Origin: Streptomyces gilvus
Lineage (GTDB): Bacteria > Actinomycetota > Actinomycetes > Streptomycetales > Streptomycetaceae
NCBI RefSeq assembly: GCF_022513565.1
Contig: NZ_JAKWBE010000036.1
Location: forward strand, 18,777 to 82,776
DNA: 64,000 nt
Reading direction: 5' to 3'
The notes under the pieces are model-generated. The model was not told the DNA's origin, searched no databases, and saw only the letters and a program-made list of their open reading frames with translations. Of the stretch, positions 26,195 through 34,488 are shown piece after piece; positions within the stretch are counted from its first letter, which is position 1; the number at the start of each line of letters is the position of its first letter. The position numbers were made by a program, and so were the translations under genes.

Positions 26195-26821
26195 ATGGAA
26201 ACACTGCGCGAACGCAAGAAGCAGCGCACCCGGGAAGCCCTGCTCAGGGCCGCCGCCGAACTGTTCACGACCCGCGGCTACGAGGGCACCACCGTCGACG
26301 ACATCGCCGAGGCCGTCGACGTCTCCCAGCGCACCTTCTTCCGTTACTTCGCCGGCAAGGAGGAGGCCGCGCTCGCCCTCCAGGGGCTGGTGGTGACCCG
26401 GTTCGTCCAGGCGGTCCGCGAGCGGCCGGCCGGCGAGGCGCCGATGGAGGCGCTGCGGCAGTCGGTGCTCCAGGGCTGGGCGACCCTGCACGAGGTGATC
26501 GAGGCCGTCGTACCGGTGGAGCTGTACCTGCGGCTGTACCGGGTCGTCGAGTCGACGCCCGTGCTGCTGGCCGCGCATCTGCGCCGCAGCGAGGAGATCG
26601 AGGAGACCCTCGCGCGCCTGCTCGCCGAACGGGAGGGCGTGGACGTGGACGCCGATCCGCGGCCGCGGCTGGCGGTGGCGGTGTTCGGCGGGGTGATGCG
26701 GGTGACCGAGCGGCAGTGGGTGGCTCGCGAGGACTTCGGTCTGGAGGAGATGCGCGCGTTGACGGTGTCGTACCTCGAACAAGTGGGACCGGCACTTACC
26801 GAGAACTGGCGGACACGCTGA
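26195..26821 (+). CDS. TetR-family repressor, divergent from the MFS exporter
   Basis: 208 residues. The N-terminal HTH is textbook: REALLRAAAELFTTRGYEGT, then VDDIAEAVDVSQRTFFRYF with recognition helix about residues 38-55. The ligand domain is of the TetR_C type with helical VELYLRLYRVVEST. By position it should repress the exporter until a drug binds. Its start lacks a ribosome site, consistent with leaderless translation. Confidence 0.92.
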   Translation: METLRERKKQRTREALLRAAAELFTTRGYEGTTVDDIAEAVDVSQRTFFRYFAGKEEAALALQGLVVTRFVQAVRERPAGEAPMEALRQSVLQGWATLHEVIEAVVPVELYLRLYRVVESTPVLLAAHLRRSEEIEETLARLLAEREGVDVDADPRPRLAVAVFGGVMRVTERQWVAREDFGLEEMRALTVSYLEQVGPALTENWRTR

Positions 26822-26912
26822 GACACGATCAGGTGGTCGTGCGTTTATCGAAACGTGATACCTGTCACTCGGCTCACGCGAGACCCTCTCGTTCTCCTAG
26901 TGTGTCCTCCCA

Positions 26913-28130
26913 GTGACTTCCTTCGACACCTCCCCGCAACTGAACGTCTGGCGCGCACTGCTGGCCCTGTCCGTGGTGTTCGTGATGCTGGCGACCACCG
27001 GATGGACCGCTCTGCGCAGCCACGGCGTGAAGACCCCCCTGCAGGCCTCGCTCTCCTCGTGGGAGCACGGACGCCTGCACGGCCACCGGCTGCCGGACCC
27101 CGACGCGACCCCCGCGCGGCTGTCCCGGTTCTTCGCCTCGCTCACCGCCCAGGAGAGCGCCGCCCTCGTGCGCCGCTATCCGCTCGCGGTCGGCAACATG
27201 AACGGCGCGCCCGTCGCCCTGCGCTACGAGGCCAACCACCTCGCGCTCGGCCGGCAGCGCAAGGTCGAGCTGAAGCGCATGCACGACCCGCGCCTGACGC
27301 CCGCCGGGCAGCAGGAGGCGGGCCGCCGTATGCACCGCTACGAGCAGCTGATGAGCCCCGGCCGGCAGATCCTCGCCTTCGACCCGGAGGCCTCCGGACG
27401 CGTCGCCGAGGTGCTGGGCGACCTGCAGCACGCCCAGCGCGTGTCGGTCGTCGTCCCCGGCGTCGACACCGACCTGCTCACCTTCCAGAAGACCTACCGC
27501 CCCTACTCGGCGCCGGTCGGCATGGCGAAGTCGCTGTACGCGGCCGAGCAGTCGGCGAGCCCCGGCACGCGGACGGCCGTGATCGCCTGGGCCGACTACA
27601 CGGCCCCCGCCGGACTCGGCATCGAGTCGGCGACCGGCGTGCGCGCGGCCGAGGGCGCGGTACGGCTGAACGCCCTGCTGCGGGCCCTGCCCGGCCGTGC
27701 GCCGGTGTCGCTGTTCTGCCACAGCTACGGCTCGGTGGTGTGCGGGGTCGCCGCGCACGCGCTGCCGCGCCGGGTGGCCGACATAGCGGTGGCCGGAAGC
27801 CCCGGGATGCGCGTGGAGAAGGCCGCCCACCTGCACACCTCCGCCCAGGTGTGGGCGATGCGGGACGCCACGGACTGGATCCAGGACGTGCCGTACCTGG
27901 AGCTCGGCGGCCTGGGGCACGGGGCGGACCCGGTGTCGTCCGCGTTCGGGTCGCGGGTGCTGTCGGCGCAGCGCGCCAAGGGGCACGCGGGCTATTTCGC
28001 GCCCGGCACGGACAGCCTGCTGAACTTCGCGGAGATCGGCGTTGGCGCGTACCGCTCGGTGCGGTGTGCGCACGACGATGGTGCGTGCCGCGCGGGTTTG
28101 TCCGGCTCGGCGGCGGCCCAACGCGCGTAG
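26913..28130 (+). CDS. alpha/beta hydrolase-fold protein (DUF1023 type)
   Basis: 405 residues from a GTG start. One N-terminal membrane segment (about 14-34) is followed by an extracellular domain. VSVVVPGVDTDLLTF and the nucleophile elbow FCHSYGSVVCG (GxSxG-like, Ser in HSYGS) are characteristic of the actinobacterial DUF1023 alpha/beta-hydrolase family; GLGHGADPVSSAFGSR lies where the catalytic His region is expected. The substrate is unknown; lipid or peptide esters are possible. It stands alone, ending in a short hairpin. Confidence 0.82.
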   Translation: MTSFDTSPQLNVWRALLALSVVFVMLATTGWTALRSHGVKTPLQASLSSWEHGRLHGHRLPDPDATPARLSRFFASLTAQESAALVRRYPLAVGNMNGAPVALRYEANHLALGRQRKVELKRMHDPRLTPAGQQEAGRRMHRYEQLMSPGRQILAFDPEASGRVAEVLGDLQHAQRVSVVVPGVDTDLLTFQKTYRPYSAPVGMAKSLYAAEQSASPGTRTAVIAWADYTAPAGLGIESATGVRAAEGAVRLNALLRALPGRAPVSLFCHSYGSVVCGVAAHALPRRVADIAVAGSPGMRVEKAAHLHTSAQVWAMRDATDWIQDVPYLELGGLGHGADPVSSAFGSRVLSAQRAKGHAGYFAPGTDSLLNFAEIGVGAYRSVRCAHDDGACRAGLSGSAAAQRA

Positions 28131-28131
28131 C

Positions 28132-28148
28132 ACCGCAGAAACTGCGGT
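28132..28148 (+). terminator. short hairpin after the alpha/beta hydrolase gene
   Basis: ACCGCAG (28132-28138) pairs with CTGCGGT (28142-28148) around AAA, 2 bp past the stop. Short, so possibly only partial. Confidence 0.45.
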
Positions 28149-28178
28149 CTGCGCGGGGTGGCGACGAAGGAGCGGGTC

Positions 28179-29039
28179 GTGCATACGATGAGCCGCATGG
28201 GTGACGTACTGGCCGGATTTCATGCCGCCTGGGAGTTCGAGTCCGACTCCGTGCTCATCCGTTACGAGCGGGGGCTGCGAACACCGAAGCTCTTCCAGGC
28301 GCTGGGGGAACGGCGGATCCCGCTGGAGGCGGTGTCGGGTGTGACGCTGGCCCCGGGCAGACGGGGCACGGTCGTGCTGCGGGCCGAGCTGCGGGCCGGG
28401 GCCGACCCGCTGCTGGAGGCGGCGGCCGGACAGCTGAAGGAGGGGTGCGACCCCTACCGGCTGGTGCTGCCCGGCGAGCGCGAGACCCTCGCCGAGTACT
28501 ACGCCGACGAGCTGAAGTCCGCGCTGAGCGGCGATGCCGAGCCCGCCGACCGTTTCCTGGTGGCCGCTCCCGAGGCGCCGAGGCAGTTCAAGGCGTACGA
28601 CGCGAAGGCGTCCTTCGACGGCAAGACCGTGAACTTCCGGTGGTTCTGGACGGGCGCGTCCTCGGCGAAGTGGAAGGCGGGCGACCAGAGCTTTCCGGTC
28701 ACCGCTCTGAGCGGGGTCGAGTGGCGCTCCCCCGAGGTCTTCGAAGGCCATCTCCGGCTGCTGCGGCGGGACGGGGCCGAGGCGCCCGCGCAGCCCGACC
28801 AGGATCCGGCGGCCGTGGTGTTCGGCCTGGGATACGGGCCGGTGCACGAGTCGCTGCCGTTCGCGGCGACGGTCCTGGCGGCGATCCGCAGCTGCGGGCC
28901 GCTGCCGGCGGCGCCGGCCCGCCGGGACCCCGCCGACATCGCGGAGCGCATCCGTCACCTGGGCGAGCTGCATCAGGCGGGCCTGGTGACGGACGCGGAG
29001 TTCTCCACGAAGAAGGCGGAACTGCTGGCGGAGCTGTGA
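28179..29039 (+). CDS. DUF4429 protein with C-terminal SHOCT-like helix
   Basis: 286 residues from GTG 28179, chosen because GAAGGAG (28166-28172) is 6 bp upstream; ATG 28188 and 28197 follow in frame. Two similar beta-rich modules are visible (LAGFHAAWEFESDSVLIRYE and KAYDAKASFDGKTVNFRWFW, given here as their starts AAWEFESDSVLIRYE and DAKASFDGKTVNFRW), the DUF4429 pattern. The end DIAERIRHLGELHQAGLVTD plus AEFSTKKAELL is a SHOCT-type short helical hairpin. The function is unknown; SHOCT domains are thought to mediate oligomerisation. Confidence 0.82.
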   Translation: MHTMSRMGDVLAGFHAAWEFESDSVLIRYERGLRTPKLFQALGERRIPLEAVSGVTLAPGRRGTVVLRAELRAGADPLLEAAAGQLKEGCDPYRLVLPGERETLAEYYADELKSALSGDAEPADRFLVAAPEAPRQFKAYDAKASFDGKTVNFRWFWTGASSAKWKAGDQSFPVTALSGVEWRSPEVFEGHLRLLRRDGAEAPAQPDQDPAAVVFGLGYGPVHESLPFAATVLAAIRSCGPLPAAPARRDPADIAERIRHLGELHQAGLVTDAEFSTKKAELLAEL

Positions 29040-29040
29040 A

Positions 29041-30057
29041 CTACTCCCGGCCGGCGGAGGTGAACGTCATGTCCGCGTACCGGTCGCCCGCCACCTTCGC
29101 CGCTATCGGCTCCAGCAGGGCCAGCTCGTCCTCGGTCAGCTCGATGGCCGCCGCCCGCGCGTTCTCCTCCACGCGGCCCGGCTTGCGGGTGCCCGGGATG
29201 GGGATCACGGGGAGGCCGTGCACCGCCGCCCGCTGCTGGACCCAGGCGAGCGCCACCTGCCCGAGCGACGCGCCGTGCGCGTCGGCCACGGCGCGGATCG
29301 GCTCCAGGAGGCCAGCGTTGGCGGCCGCGTTCTCCCCGGTGAAGCGGGGCTGCTGACGGCGGAAGTCGTCGGCGCTCAGCTCCTGGTCGGCGTTGGTGAA
29401 GGCCCCGGTGAGGAAGCCGCGGCCGAGCGGGGAGTACGGCACCAGGGCCACACCCAGTTCGCGGGCGGCGGGCACCACCTGCGCCTCGATGTCCCGGCTG
29501 AACAGGGACCACTCCGACTGCAGGGCCGCGATCGGGTGCACGGCGTGGGCGGTGCGCAGTTCCTCCGCGGTGACCTCGCTGAGCCCCAGGTGCTTCACCT
29601 TGCCCTCGCGCACCAGCTCCGCCATGGTGCCGACGCTCTCCTCAAGCGGCACGTTCACATCGCGCCGGTGCATGTAGTAGAGGTCGATGACGTCGACGTC
29701 CAGCCGCTTCAGGCTCGCCTCGACGGCCTGGCGGATGTACGGCGGGTCGTTGCGGACGATCCGGCGGGTGGGGTCGTCCGGCGGGATCGACAGGGCGAAC
29801 TTGGTCGCGATGACGACCTGGTCGCGGTGGGCCTTGAAGAACGGCGAGAGGAACCTCTCGTTCTCGCCCTGGCCGTAGGCGTCCGCCGTGTCGAAGAGCG
29901 TGACGCCCAGCTCCAGGGCCCGCTCCAGGGTGGCGCGCGACTCCTTCGCGTCGGAGGGGCCGTAGGCGAAGCTCATGCCCATGCAGCCGAGGCCCTGTAC
30001 GCCGACCTCGAGGCCGCTCGCGCCCAGCGGTGCGGTCGGAATCCTGCCGTCGGTCAT
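29041..30057 (-). CDS. aldo/keto reductase
   Basis: 338 residues. LGASGLEVGVQGLGCMGMSF, FDTADAYGQGENE (Asp and Tyr of the catalytic tetrad), FALSIPPDD after VIATK (Lys), DLYYMHRRD (His) and PIPGTRKPGRVEENA (NADPH contact) mark a YajO/AKR13-type enzyme. It reduces aldehydes or ketones with NADPH in the cytosol. Its ATG overlaps the stop of the upstream MerR gene (ATGA), so the two are translationally coupled and the MerR protein most likely controls it. Confidence 0.93.
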   Translation of the reverse strand: MTDGRIPTAPLGASGLEVGVQGLGCMGMSFAYGPSDAKESRATLERALELGVTLFDTADAYGQGENERFLSPFFKAHRDQVVIATKFALSIPPDDPTRRIVRNDPPYIRQAVEASLKRLDVDVIDLYYMHRRDVNVPLEESVGTMAELVREGKVKHLGLSEVTAEELRTAHAVHPIAALQSEWSLFSRDIEAQVVPAARELGVALVPYSPLGRGFLTGAFTNADQELSADDFRRQQPRFTGENAAANAGLLEPIRAVADAHGASLGQVALAWVQQRAAVHGLPVIPIPGTRKPGRVEENARAAAIELTEDELALLEPIAAKVAGDRYADMTFTSAGRE

Positions 30058-30524
30058 CGAACCTTCTCCCCCTCGTAGGCACGGACGCGCTCCGCGTCCG
30101 CGTAGAAGCTGATCTTCCGGTCCAGCACCGCGAGCGTGTCCTGCAGCTCCGCGATCCGGGCCAGCACGTCCCGCCGCGTCGCCTCCAGCAGCTCGAACCG
30201 CTCGCCGTAGGTGTGGTCGCCCTCGCGCACCAGCTCCGCGTACCGCACCATGTCGGCGACCGGCATTCCGGTGAGCCGGAGCTTGCCCACGAGGTCGAGC
30301 CAGTCGAGGTCGCGGTTGCTGTACCGGCGCTGGCCGGTGTGCGAGCGGTCGACGTGCGGCATCAGGCCGATGCGCTCGTACCAGCGCAGGGTGTGCGCGG
30401 TCAGCCCGGTGAAGGCGACGACCTCGCTGATGGTGTAGCTGTCCTGGCCTTCCGGGCGCCGGTGCGGATGGGGCGGGGCGCCGCAGGAGTCGGTCCTGGT
30501 AGGGGTGGTCTCCATCACCGTCAT
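30054..30524 (-). CDS. MerR-family regulator coupled to the aldo/keto reductase
   Basis: 156 residues from ATG 30524; ATG 30515 is an alternative. The winged HTH is SYTISEVVAFTGLTAHTLRWYERIGL, shortened to its diagnostic TAHTLRWYERIGL, with RRYSNRDLDWL as wing. A coiled dimerisation helix (RRDVLARIAELQDTLAVLDRK, core ARIAELQDTLAVL) follows. There is no Cys ligand cluster, so it senses an organic compound and not a metal. A palindrome (30542-30559) in its own promoter is the expected autoregulatory operator. The 33-residue N-terminal extension before the HTH is disordered. Confidence 0.92.
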   Translation of the reverse strand: MTVMETTPTRTDSCGAPPHPHRRPEGQDSYTISEVVAFTGLTAHTLRWYERIGLMPHVDRSHTGQRRYSNRDLDWLDLVGKLRLTGMPVADMVRYAELVREGDHTYGERFELLEATRRDVLARIAELQDTLAVLDRKISFYADAERVRAYEGEKVR

Positions 30525-30541
30525 GGCCTCAACGCTATGGC

Positions 30542-30559
30542 CTTGGAGTGCGCTCCAAG
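30542..30559 (-). promoter_or_regulatory. MerR-type operator within the merR-AKR promoter
   Basis: CTTGGAG (30542-30548) and CTCCAAG (30553-30559) are perfect 7-bp arms around 4 bp. On the minus strand a TTGCTT -35 and a TAGCGT -10 lie about 19 bp apart with this palindrome between them, the elongated-spacer layout typical of MerR activators. The gene starts at 30524. Confidence 0.7.
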
Positions 30560-30638
30560 CAAGCGGAATCGGTAAGAAACCGTCCGCCGGCCTGACCCCA
30601 CGAGAAGCAGGAAGCGGAAGCGGCTTAGGCTCGTCGGC

Positions 30639-31481
30639 ATGTCCTTGCAGAGCCTCGCGCTGATCGAAAACTGGCCGGTTCCCGTCGCCGCGGCGGGTGT
30701 GGTGCGGGCCGACGGGACGGTCCTGGGCACCCACGGCCCCGTCGACCGGCGTTTCCCGCTGGCCTCGGTGACCAAGCCGCTCGCGGCGTACGCCGCGCTC
30801 GTCGCGTACGAGGAGGGCGCGATCGAGTTCGACGAGCCCGCCGGGCCGGCCGGCTCGACCGTACGCCATCTGCTCGCGCACACCTCCGGTCTCGCCTTCG
30901 ACGAGCACCGCGTGACGGCCCCGCCCGGCGAGCGGCGGCTGTACTCCAACGCCGGTTTCGAGCAGCTGGGCGACCACATCGCCAAGGCCACGGACATCCC
31001 GTTCGCCGAGTACCTGCGGCAGGCGGTGCTGGAGCCGCTGGGCATGACGTCCACCTCGCTGGAGGGCTCCCCGGCGAAGGACGGCGTGTCGACGGTGGCG
31101 GACCTCCTGCGCTTCGCCGCCGAGATCCAGGCGCCGCGCCTGCTCGACCCCCGAACGGTCGCGCAGGCGATGACCGTCCAGTACCCGGGCACCAAGGGCG
31201 TGCTGCCGGGCTACGGCCACCAGAACCCCAACGACTGGGGCCTCGGCTTCGAGATCCGCGACTCCAAGTCCCCGCACTGGACGGGCTCCTCGTCCTCGCC
31301 GCGCACCTTCGGCCACTTCGGCCAGTCCGGCACGTTCCTGTGGATCGACCCGGACGCCGGGTGGGCGGGCGGGAACGGCACAGGGCTCGCGTGCGCCGCA
31401 TTGACGGATCGCGCGTTCGGGCCGTGGGCGATCGAGGCGTGGCCGCCCTTCACGGACGCGGTGCTGGCCGAGGCGCGCTGA
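30639..31481 (+). CDS. serine hydrolase, beta-lactamase/class C-like fold
   Basis: 280 residues. The three active-site motifs are in order: S43-V-T-K46, Y103-S-N105 and H227-F-G229 (KTG position). It is shorter than true class C beta-lactamases, has no signal peptide, and is probably a cytosolic esterase or D-amino-acid peptidase-like enzyme. The start is the ATG after GGCTCGTCGGC with no strong ribosome site. It is divergent from the MerR gene and convergent with the pirin gene. The substrate cannot be inferred. Confidence 0.87.
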   Translation: MSLQSLALIENWPVPVAAAGVVRADGTVLGTHGPVDRRFPLASVTKPLAAYAALVAYEEGAIEFDEPAGPAGSTVRHLLAHTSGLAFDEHRVTAPPGERRLYSNAGFEQLGDHIAKATDIPFAEYLRQAVLEPLGMTSTSLEGSPAKDGVSTVADLLRFAAEIQAPRLLDPRTVAQAMTVQYPGTKGVLPGYGHQNPNDWGLGFEIRDSKSPHWTGSSSSPRTFGHFGQSGTFLWIDPDAGWAGGNGTGLACAALTDRAFGPWAIEAWPPFTDAVLAEAR

Positions 31482-31497
31482 GCTTCCGCGGGCCCCT

Positions 31498-32157
31498 TCA
31501 GGGCGCGGTCGCCATCTCCCACATCAGCAGCTCCGCGTTTGTCACCCCGACCGCCTCCAGGTCCTTGGCGTCCGTCAGCCGGGCCGCGTCCCCCCGCCCC
31601 AGCTCCACGCCGTCCAGGGTCACGTCGCCGCGCGCCACGTGTACGTACACGAACGCCCCGTCCGGGACCGCGGTGCGCTCCCCCTGCGTCAGGCGGCGCA
31701 CGTGGAGCATCGCGGCCGCCTCCGGGACCGCGTAGGGCGTGGAGTCGGCGATGCCGCGGACGATCTCGTACGACGGGTCGCCGCCGGGCCGCAGGGGGGC
31801 CAGCCACATCTGGACGAAGGTCAGGGGGGCGGGGCCGTCGTTGCGCTCCACGTGCCGTACCCCCGCCGCCGCGCTCAGCCGCTGGACGTCGCCGGGGCGG
31901 ACGGTCGTCTCGTGGCCCTGGGAGTCGCGGTGGGTCAGCTCGCCCTCGACCACCCAGGTGACGATCTCCGTGTGGCTGTGCGGGTGTTCGTCGAAGCCGG
32001 CGCCCGGGGCCAGCCGCTCCTCGTTGCAGGCGATGACCGCGCCGAAGCGGAGGTTGTCGGGGTCGTAGTGCGGGCCGAAGGAGAAGGCGTGCCAGGACTC
32101 GATGCCGGCCGCCGCGTCGCCCCCGGGATAGCGCTCCGCAGCGCGCCGTACGTCCAT
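31498..32157 (-). CDS. pirin-family bicupin protein
   Basis: 219 residues from ATG 32157. The first cupin carries the metal motif FDEHPHSHTEIVTWV and a later E-H (RHVERNDG), the His/Glu ligands of pirins; the second cupin is degenerate as usual. Pirins are iron enzymes, some with quercetinase activity, or redox-responsive cofactors, and in Streptomyces a pirin has been reported to modulate central carbon metabolism. It is convergent with the serine hydrolase and divergent from fasR. Confidence 0.9.
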   Translation of the reverse strand: MDVRRAAERYPGGDAAAGIESWHAFSFGPHYDPDNLRFGAVIACNEERLAPGAGFDEHPHSHTEIVTWVVEGELTHRDSQGHETTVRPGDVQRLSAAAGVRHVERNDGPAPLTFVQMWLAPLRPGGDPSYEIVRGIADSTPYAVPEAAAMLHVRRLTQGERTAVPDGAFVYVHVARGDVTLDGVELGRGDAARLTDAKDLEAVGVTNAELLMWEMATAP

Positions 32158-32253
32158 CACGTACCCCAAGGTAGCGGCGCGGCGGGAGCTGTGCGGCCGT
32201 CACCCGCAACCCTGCTCGGCACACTTCCGTCCGGATGAGGCAGTCTTGTCCCC

Positions 32254-33459
32254 GTGCCCGAACCCGAAGCCAGCAAGCCCGAAGCCACCCGGTCCGACGT
32301 CCATCCGCACGCGGCGACCCTGAAGCGGCTGGAGAAGTCCTCCGGGAGTCTCGCCGCGCAGGCCATCGCGCGGATGGACGAGACGCTGCCGTGGTACCGG
32401 GCGATGCCCCCGGAGAACCGTTCCTGGATCGGGCTGGTCGCCCAGGCCGGTATCGCCGCCTTCACCGAGTGGTTCCGGCACCCCGACGCCCCGCAGGCCA
32501 TCTCCACGGACGTGTTCGGGACGGCGCCGCGCGAACTGACCCGGGCCATCACGCTGCGGCAGACCGTGGAGATGGTGCGCACGACCATCGAGGTCATGGA
32601 GTCCGCCATCGACGAGGTGGCGGCGCCCGGCGACGAGAGCGTGCTGCGCGAGGCCCTGCTCGTCTACGCCCGTGAGATCGCCTTCGCCACCGCCCAGGTC
32701 TACGCCCAGGCCGCCGAGGCACGCGGTGCCTGGGACGCCCGGCTGGAGTCGCTCGTCGTCAACGCGGTGCTCAGCGGGGAGGCCGACGAGGGGGCGGTGA
32801 GCAGGGCGGCCGCCCTCGGCTGGAACGCGCCCGAACATGTCTGTGTCGTGCTGGGGACCGCCCCGGACGGGGACTCCGAGCTGACGGTGGAGGCCATCCG
32901 GCGTGCCGCCCGGCACGCCAAGCTCCAGGTGCTGACCGGGGTGCTCGGCGACCGGCTCGTCGTCATCGCCGGCGGCAGCGACAACCCGCTCGGCGTCGCC
33001 AAGTCGCTGATCGGCCCTTATGCGGCCGGACCCGTGGTCGCGGGACCCGTCGTACCGGACCTGCTGGCCGCCACCCGGTCCGCGCAGGCCGCCGCCGCCG
33101 GGCTCAAGGCGTGTTCCGCCTGGCAGGACGCGCCGCGCCCGGTGCTGGCGGACGATCTGCTTCCGGAACGCGCGATCGCCGGTGACCCGAGTGCGCGCGA
33201 GCAGTTGGTGGAGGAGATCTACAGACCGCTGGAGGAGGCCGGCTCCGCCCTTCTGGAGACGCTGTCGGTCTATCTCGAACAGGCGTCCAGTCTCGAGGGC
33301 GCGGCCCGGATGCTCTTCGTTCACCCGAACACCGTGCGCTACCGGCTTCGACGTGTGACTGACGTCACCGGTTGGTCACCCTCTGATGTACGCTCCGCTT
33401 TCACCCTGCGCATCGCGCTGATCCTGGGGCGTCTGGCCGATGGGGATCTCCCCGCCTAG
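32254..33459 (+). CDS. fasR: fatty-acid synthesis activator FasR (PucR-type C-terminal HTH)
   Basis: 401 residues from a GTG start, placed directly before fabD. The C-terminal HTH is of the PucR/CdaR type: LEGAARMLFVHPNTVRYRLR followed by RVTDVTGWSPSD and ALILGRL. The N-terminal region is a helical sensor domain. In S. coelicolor FasR activates the fabD-fabH-acpP-fabF operon, and gene order here is the same. The intergenic region to fabD (83 bp) holds an inverted repeat that is the best candidate for its binding. Confidence 0.93.
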   Translation: MPEPEASKPEATRSDVHPHAATLKRLEKSSGSLAAQAIARMDETLPWYRAMPPENRSWIGLVAQAGIAAFTEWFRHPDAPQAISTDVFGTAPRELTRAITLRQTVEMVRTTIEVMESAIDEVAAPGDESVLREALLVYAREIAFATAQVYAQAAEARGAWDARLESLVVNAVLSGEADEGAVSRAAALGWNAPEHVCVVLGTAPDGDSELTVEAIRRAARHAKLQVLTGVLGDRLVVIAGGSDNPLGVAKSLIGPYAAGPVVAGPVVPDLLAATRSAQAAAAGLKACSAWQDAPRPVLADDLLPERAIAGDPSAREQLVEEIYRPLEEAGSALLETLSVYLEQASSLEGAARMLFVHPNTVRYRLRRVTDVTGWSPSDVRSAFTLRIALILGRLADGDLPA

Positions 33460-33461
33460 TC

Positions 33462-33482
33462 TTTTGTCGGGGGCCCACAAAA
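33462..33482. promoter_or_regulatory. inverted repeat in the fabD promoter, candidate FasR site
   Basis: TTTTGT (33462-33467) and ACAAAA (33477-33482) are perfect arms with a 9-bp GC centre. It begins 3 bp after the fasR stop and ends 60 bp before fabD. AT-rich arms stand out in this genome. Assignment to FasR is by position only. Confidence 0.5.
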
Positions 33483-33542
33483 CCCCCTCGTGTTCTTCGT
33501 CCCTGTCCCCACGGGCGGCCCGGGCCGCCCTCAAGAGAGAGT

Positions 33543-34466
33543 GTGAGAGTGCTCGTACTCGTCGCTCCCGGCCAGGGCGCCCAGACGCCCGGCTTCCTGA
33601 CTCCCTGGCTCGAACTGCCCGGTGCCGCCGACCGCGTCGCCGCCTGGTCGGACGCCATCGGACTGGACCTCGCCCACTACGGCACCCAGGCCGACGCGGA
33701 CGCGATCCGGGACACGGCTGTGGCCCAGCCGCTCCTCGTCGCCGCCGGAATCCTGTCCGCCGCGGCACTGGGTGACATCCAGCCCGGGGCCGTCGCCGGT
33801 CACTCCGTCGGTGAGATCACCGCCGCCTCCTTCGCCGGCGTCCTCGACGACACCGCCGCGCTGACCCTCGTCCGCAAGCGGGGTCTGGCGATGGCCGACG
33901 CCGCCGCGATCACCGAGACCGGGATGTCGGCGCTGCTCGGCGGCGACCCCGAGGTCACCGTCCCGCACCTGGAGAAGCTGGGCCTGACCCCGGCGAACGT
34001 CAACGGCGCCGGCCAGATCGTCGCCGCGGGCACGCTGGAGCAGCTCGCCGCGCTGAACGAGGACAAGCCCGAGGGCGTCCGCAAGGTCGTCCCGCTGAAG
34101 GTCGCCGGCGCGTTCCACACGCACCACATGGCTCCCGCGGTCGACGCGCTGGCGAAGGCCGCCGCCGACCTCACCCCGGCCGACCCGAAGGTCGCCTACG
34201 TCTCCAACAAGGACGGGCAGACGGTCGCCACCGGCGCCGAGGTGCTGGAGCGGTTGGTCGGCCAGGTCGCCAACCCGGTCCGCTGGGACCGGTGCATGGA
34301 GACCTTCCAGGAGCTCGGCGCCACCGCCCTGATCGAGGTCTGTCCCGGCGGCACGCTGGTCGGCCTCGCCAAGCGCGCGCTGCCGGGCGTGAAGATCCTC
34401 GCGCTCAAGACCCCCGACGACCTCGACGCGGCCCGCGCGCTCATCGCCGAGCACGTTCAGGCCTGA
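33543..34466 (+). CDS. fabD: malonyl-CoA:ACP transacylase
   Basis: 307 residues from GTG 33543; GTG 33549 is also possible, with AAGAGAGAG upstream. VLVAPGQGAQTPGF is the oxyanion-hole Gln motif, AGHSVGE holds the nucleophile Ser88, and AGAFHTHHM the catalytic His. It moves malonyl from CoA to ACP for type II fatty-acid synthesis and, in Streptomyces, also serves aromatic polyketide synthases. First gene of the fab operon; fabH follows after 22 bp. Full length. Confidence 0.97.
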   Translation: MRVLVLVAPGQGAQTPGFLTPWLELPGAADRVAAWSDAIGLDLAHYGTQADADAIRDTAVAQPLLVAAGILSAAALGDIQPGAVAGHSVGEITAASFAGVLDDTAALTLVRKRGLAMADAAAITETGMSALLGGDPEVTVPHLEKLGLTPANVNGAGQIVAAGTLEQLAALNEDKPEGVRKVVPLKVAGAFHTHHMAPAVDALAKAAADLTPADPKVAYVSNKDGQTVATGAEVLERLVGQVANPVRWDRCMETFQELGATALIEVCPGGTLVGLAKRALPGVKILALKTPDDLDAARALIAEHVQA

Positions 34467-34488
34467 CGCCCTAAGGAGCCGTACGAAC

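Noticed and set aside
30639..31481. Antibiotic-resistance beta-lactamase
   Set aside because: It has the SxxK/YxN/HxG fold motifs but no export signal and is short; the general serine-hydrolase label is safer. The same applies to 46890-48041.
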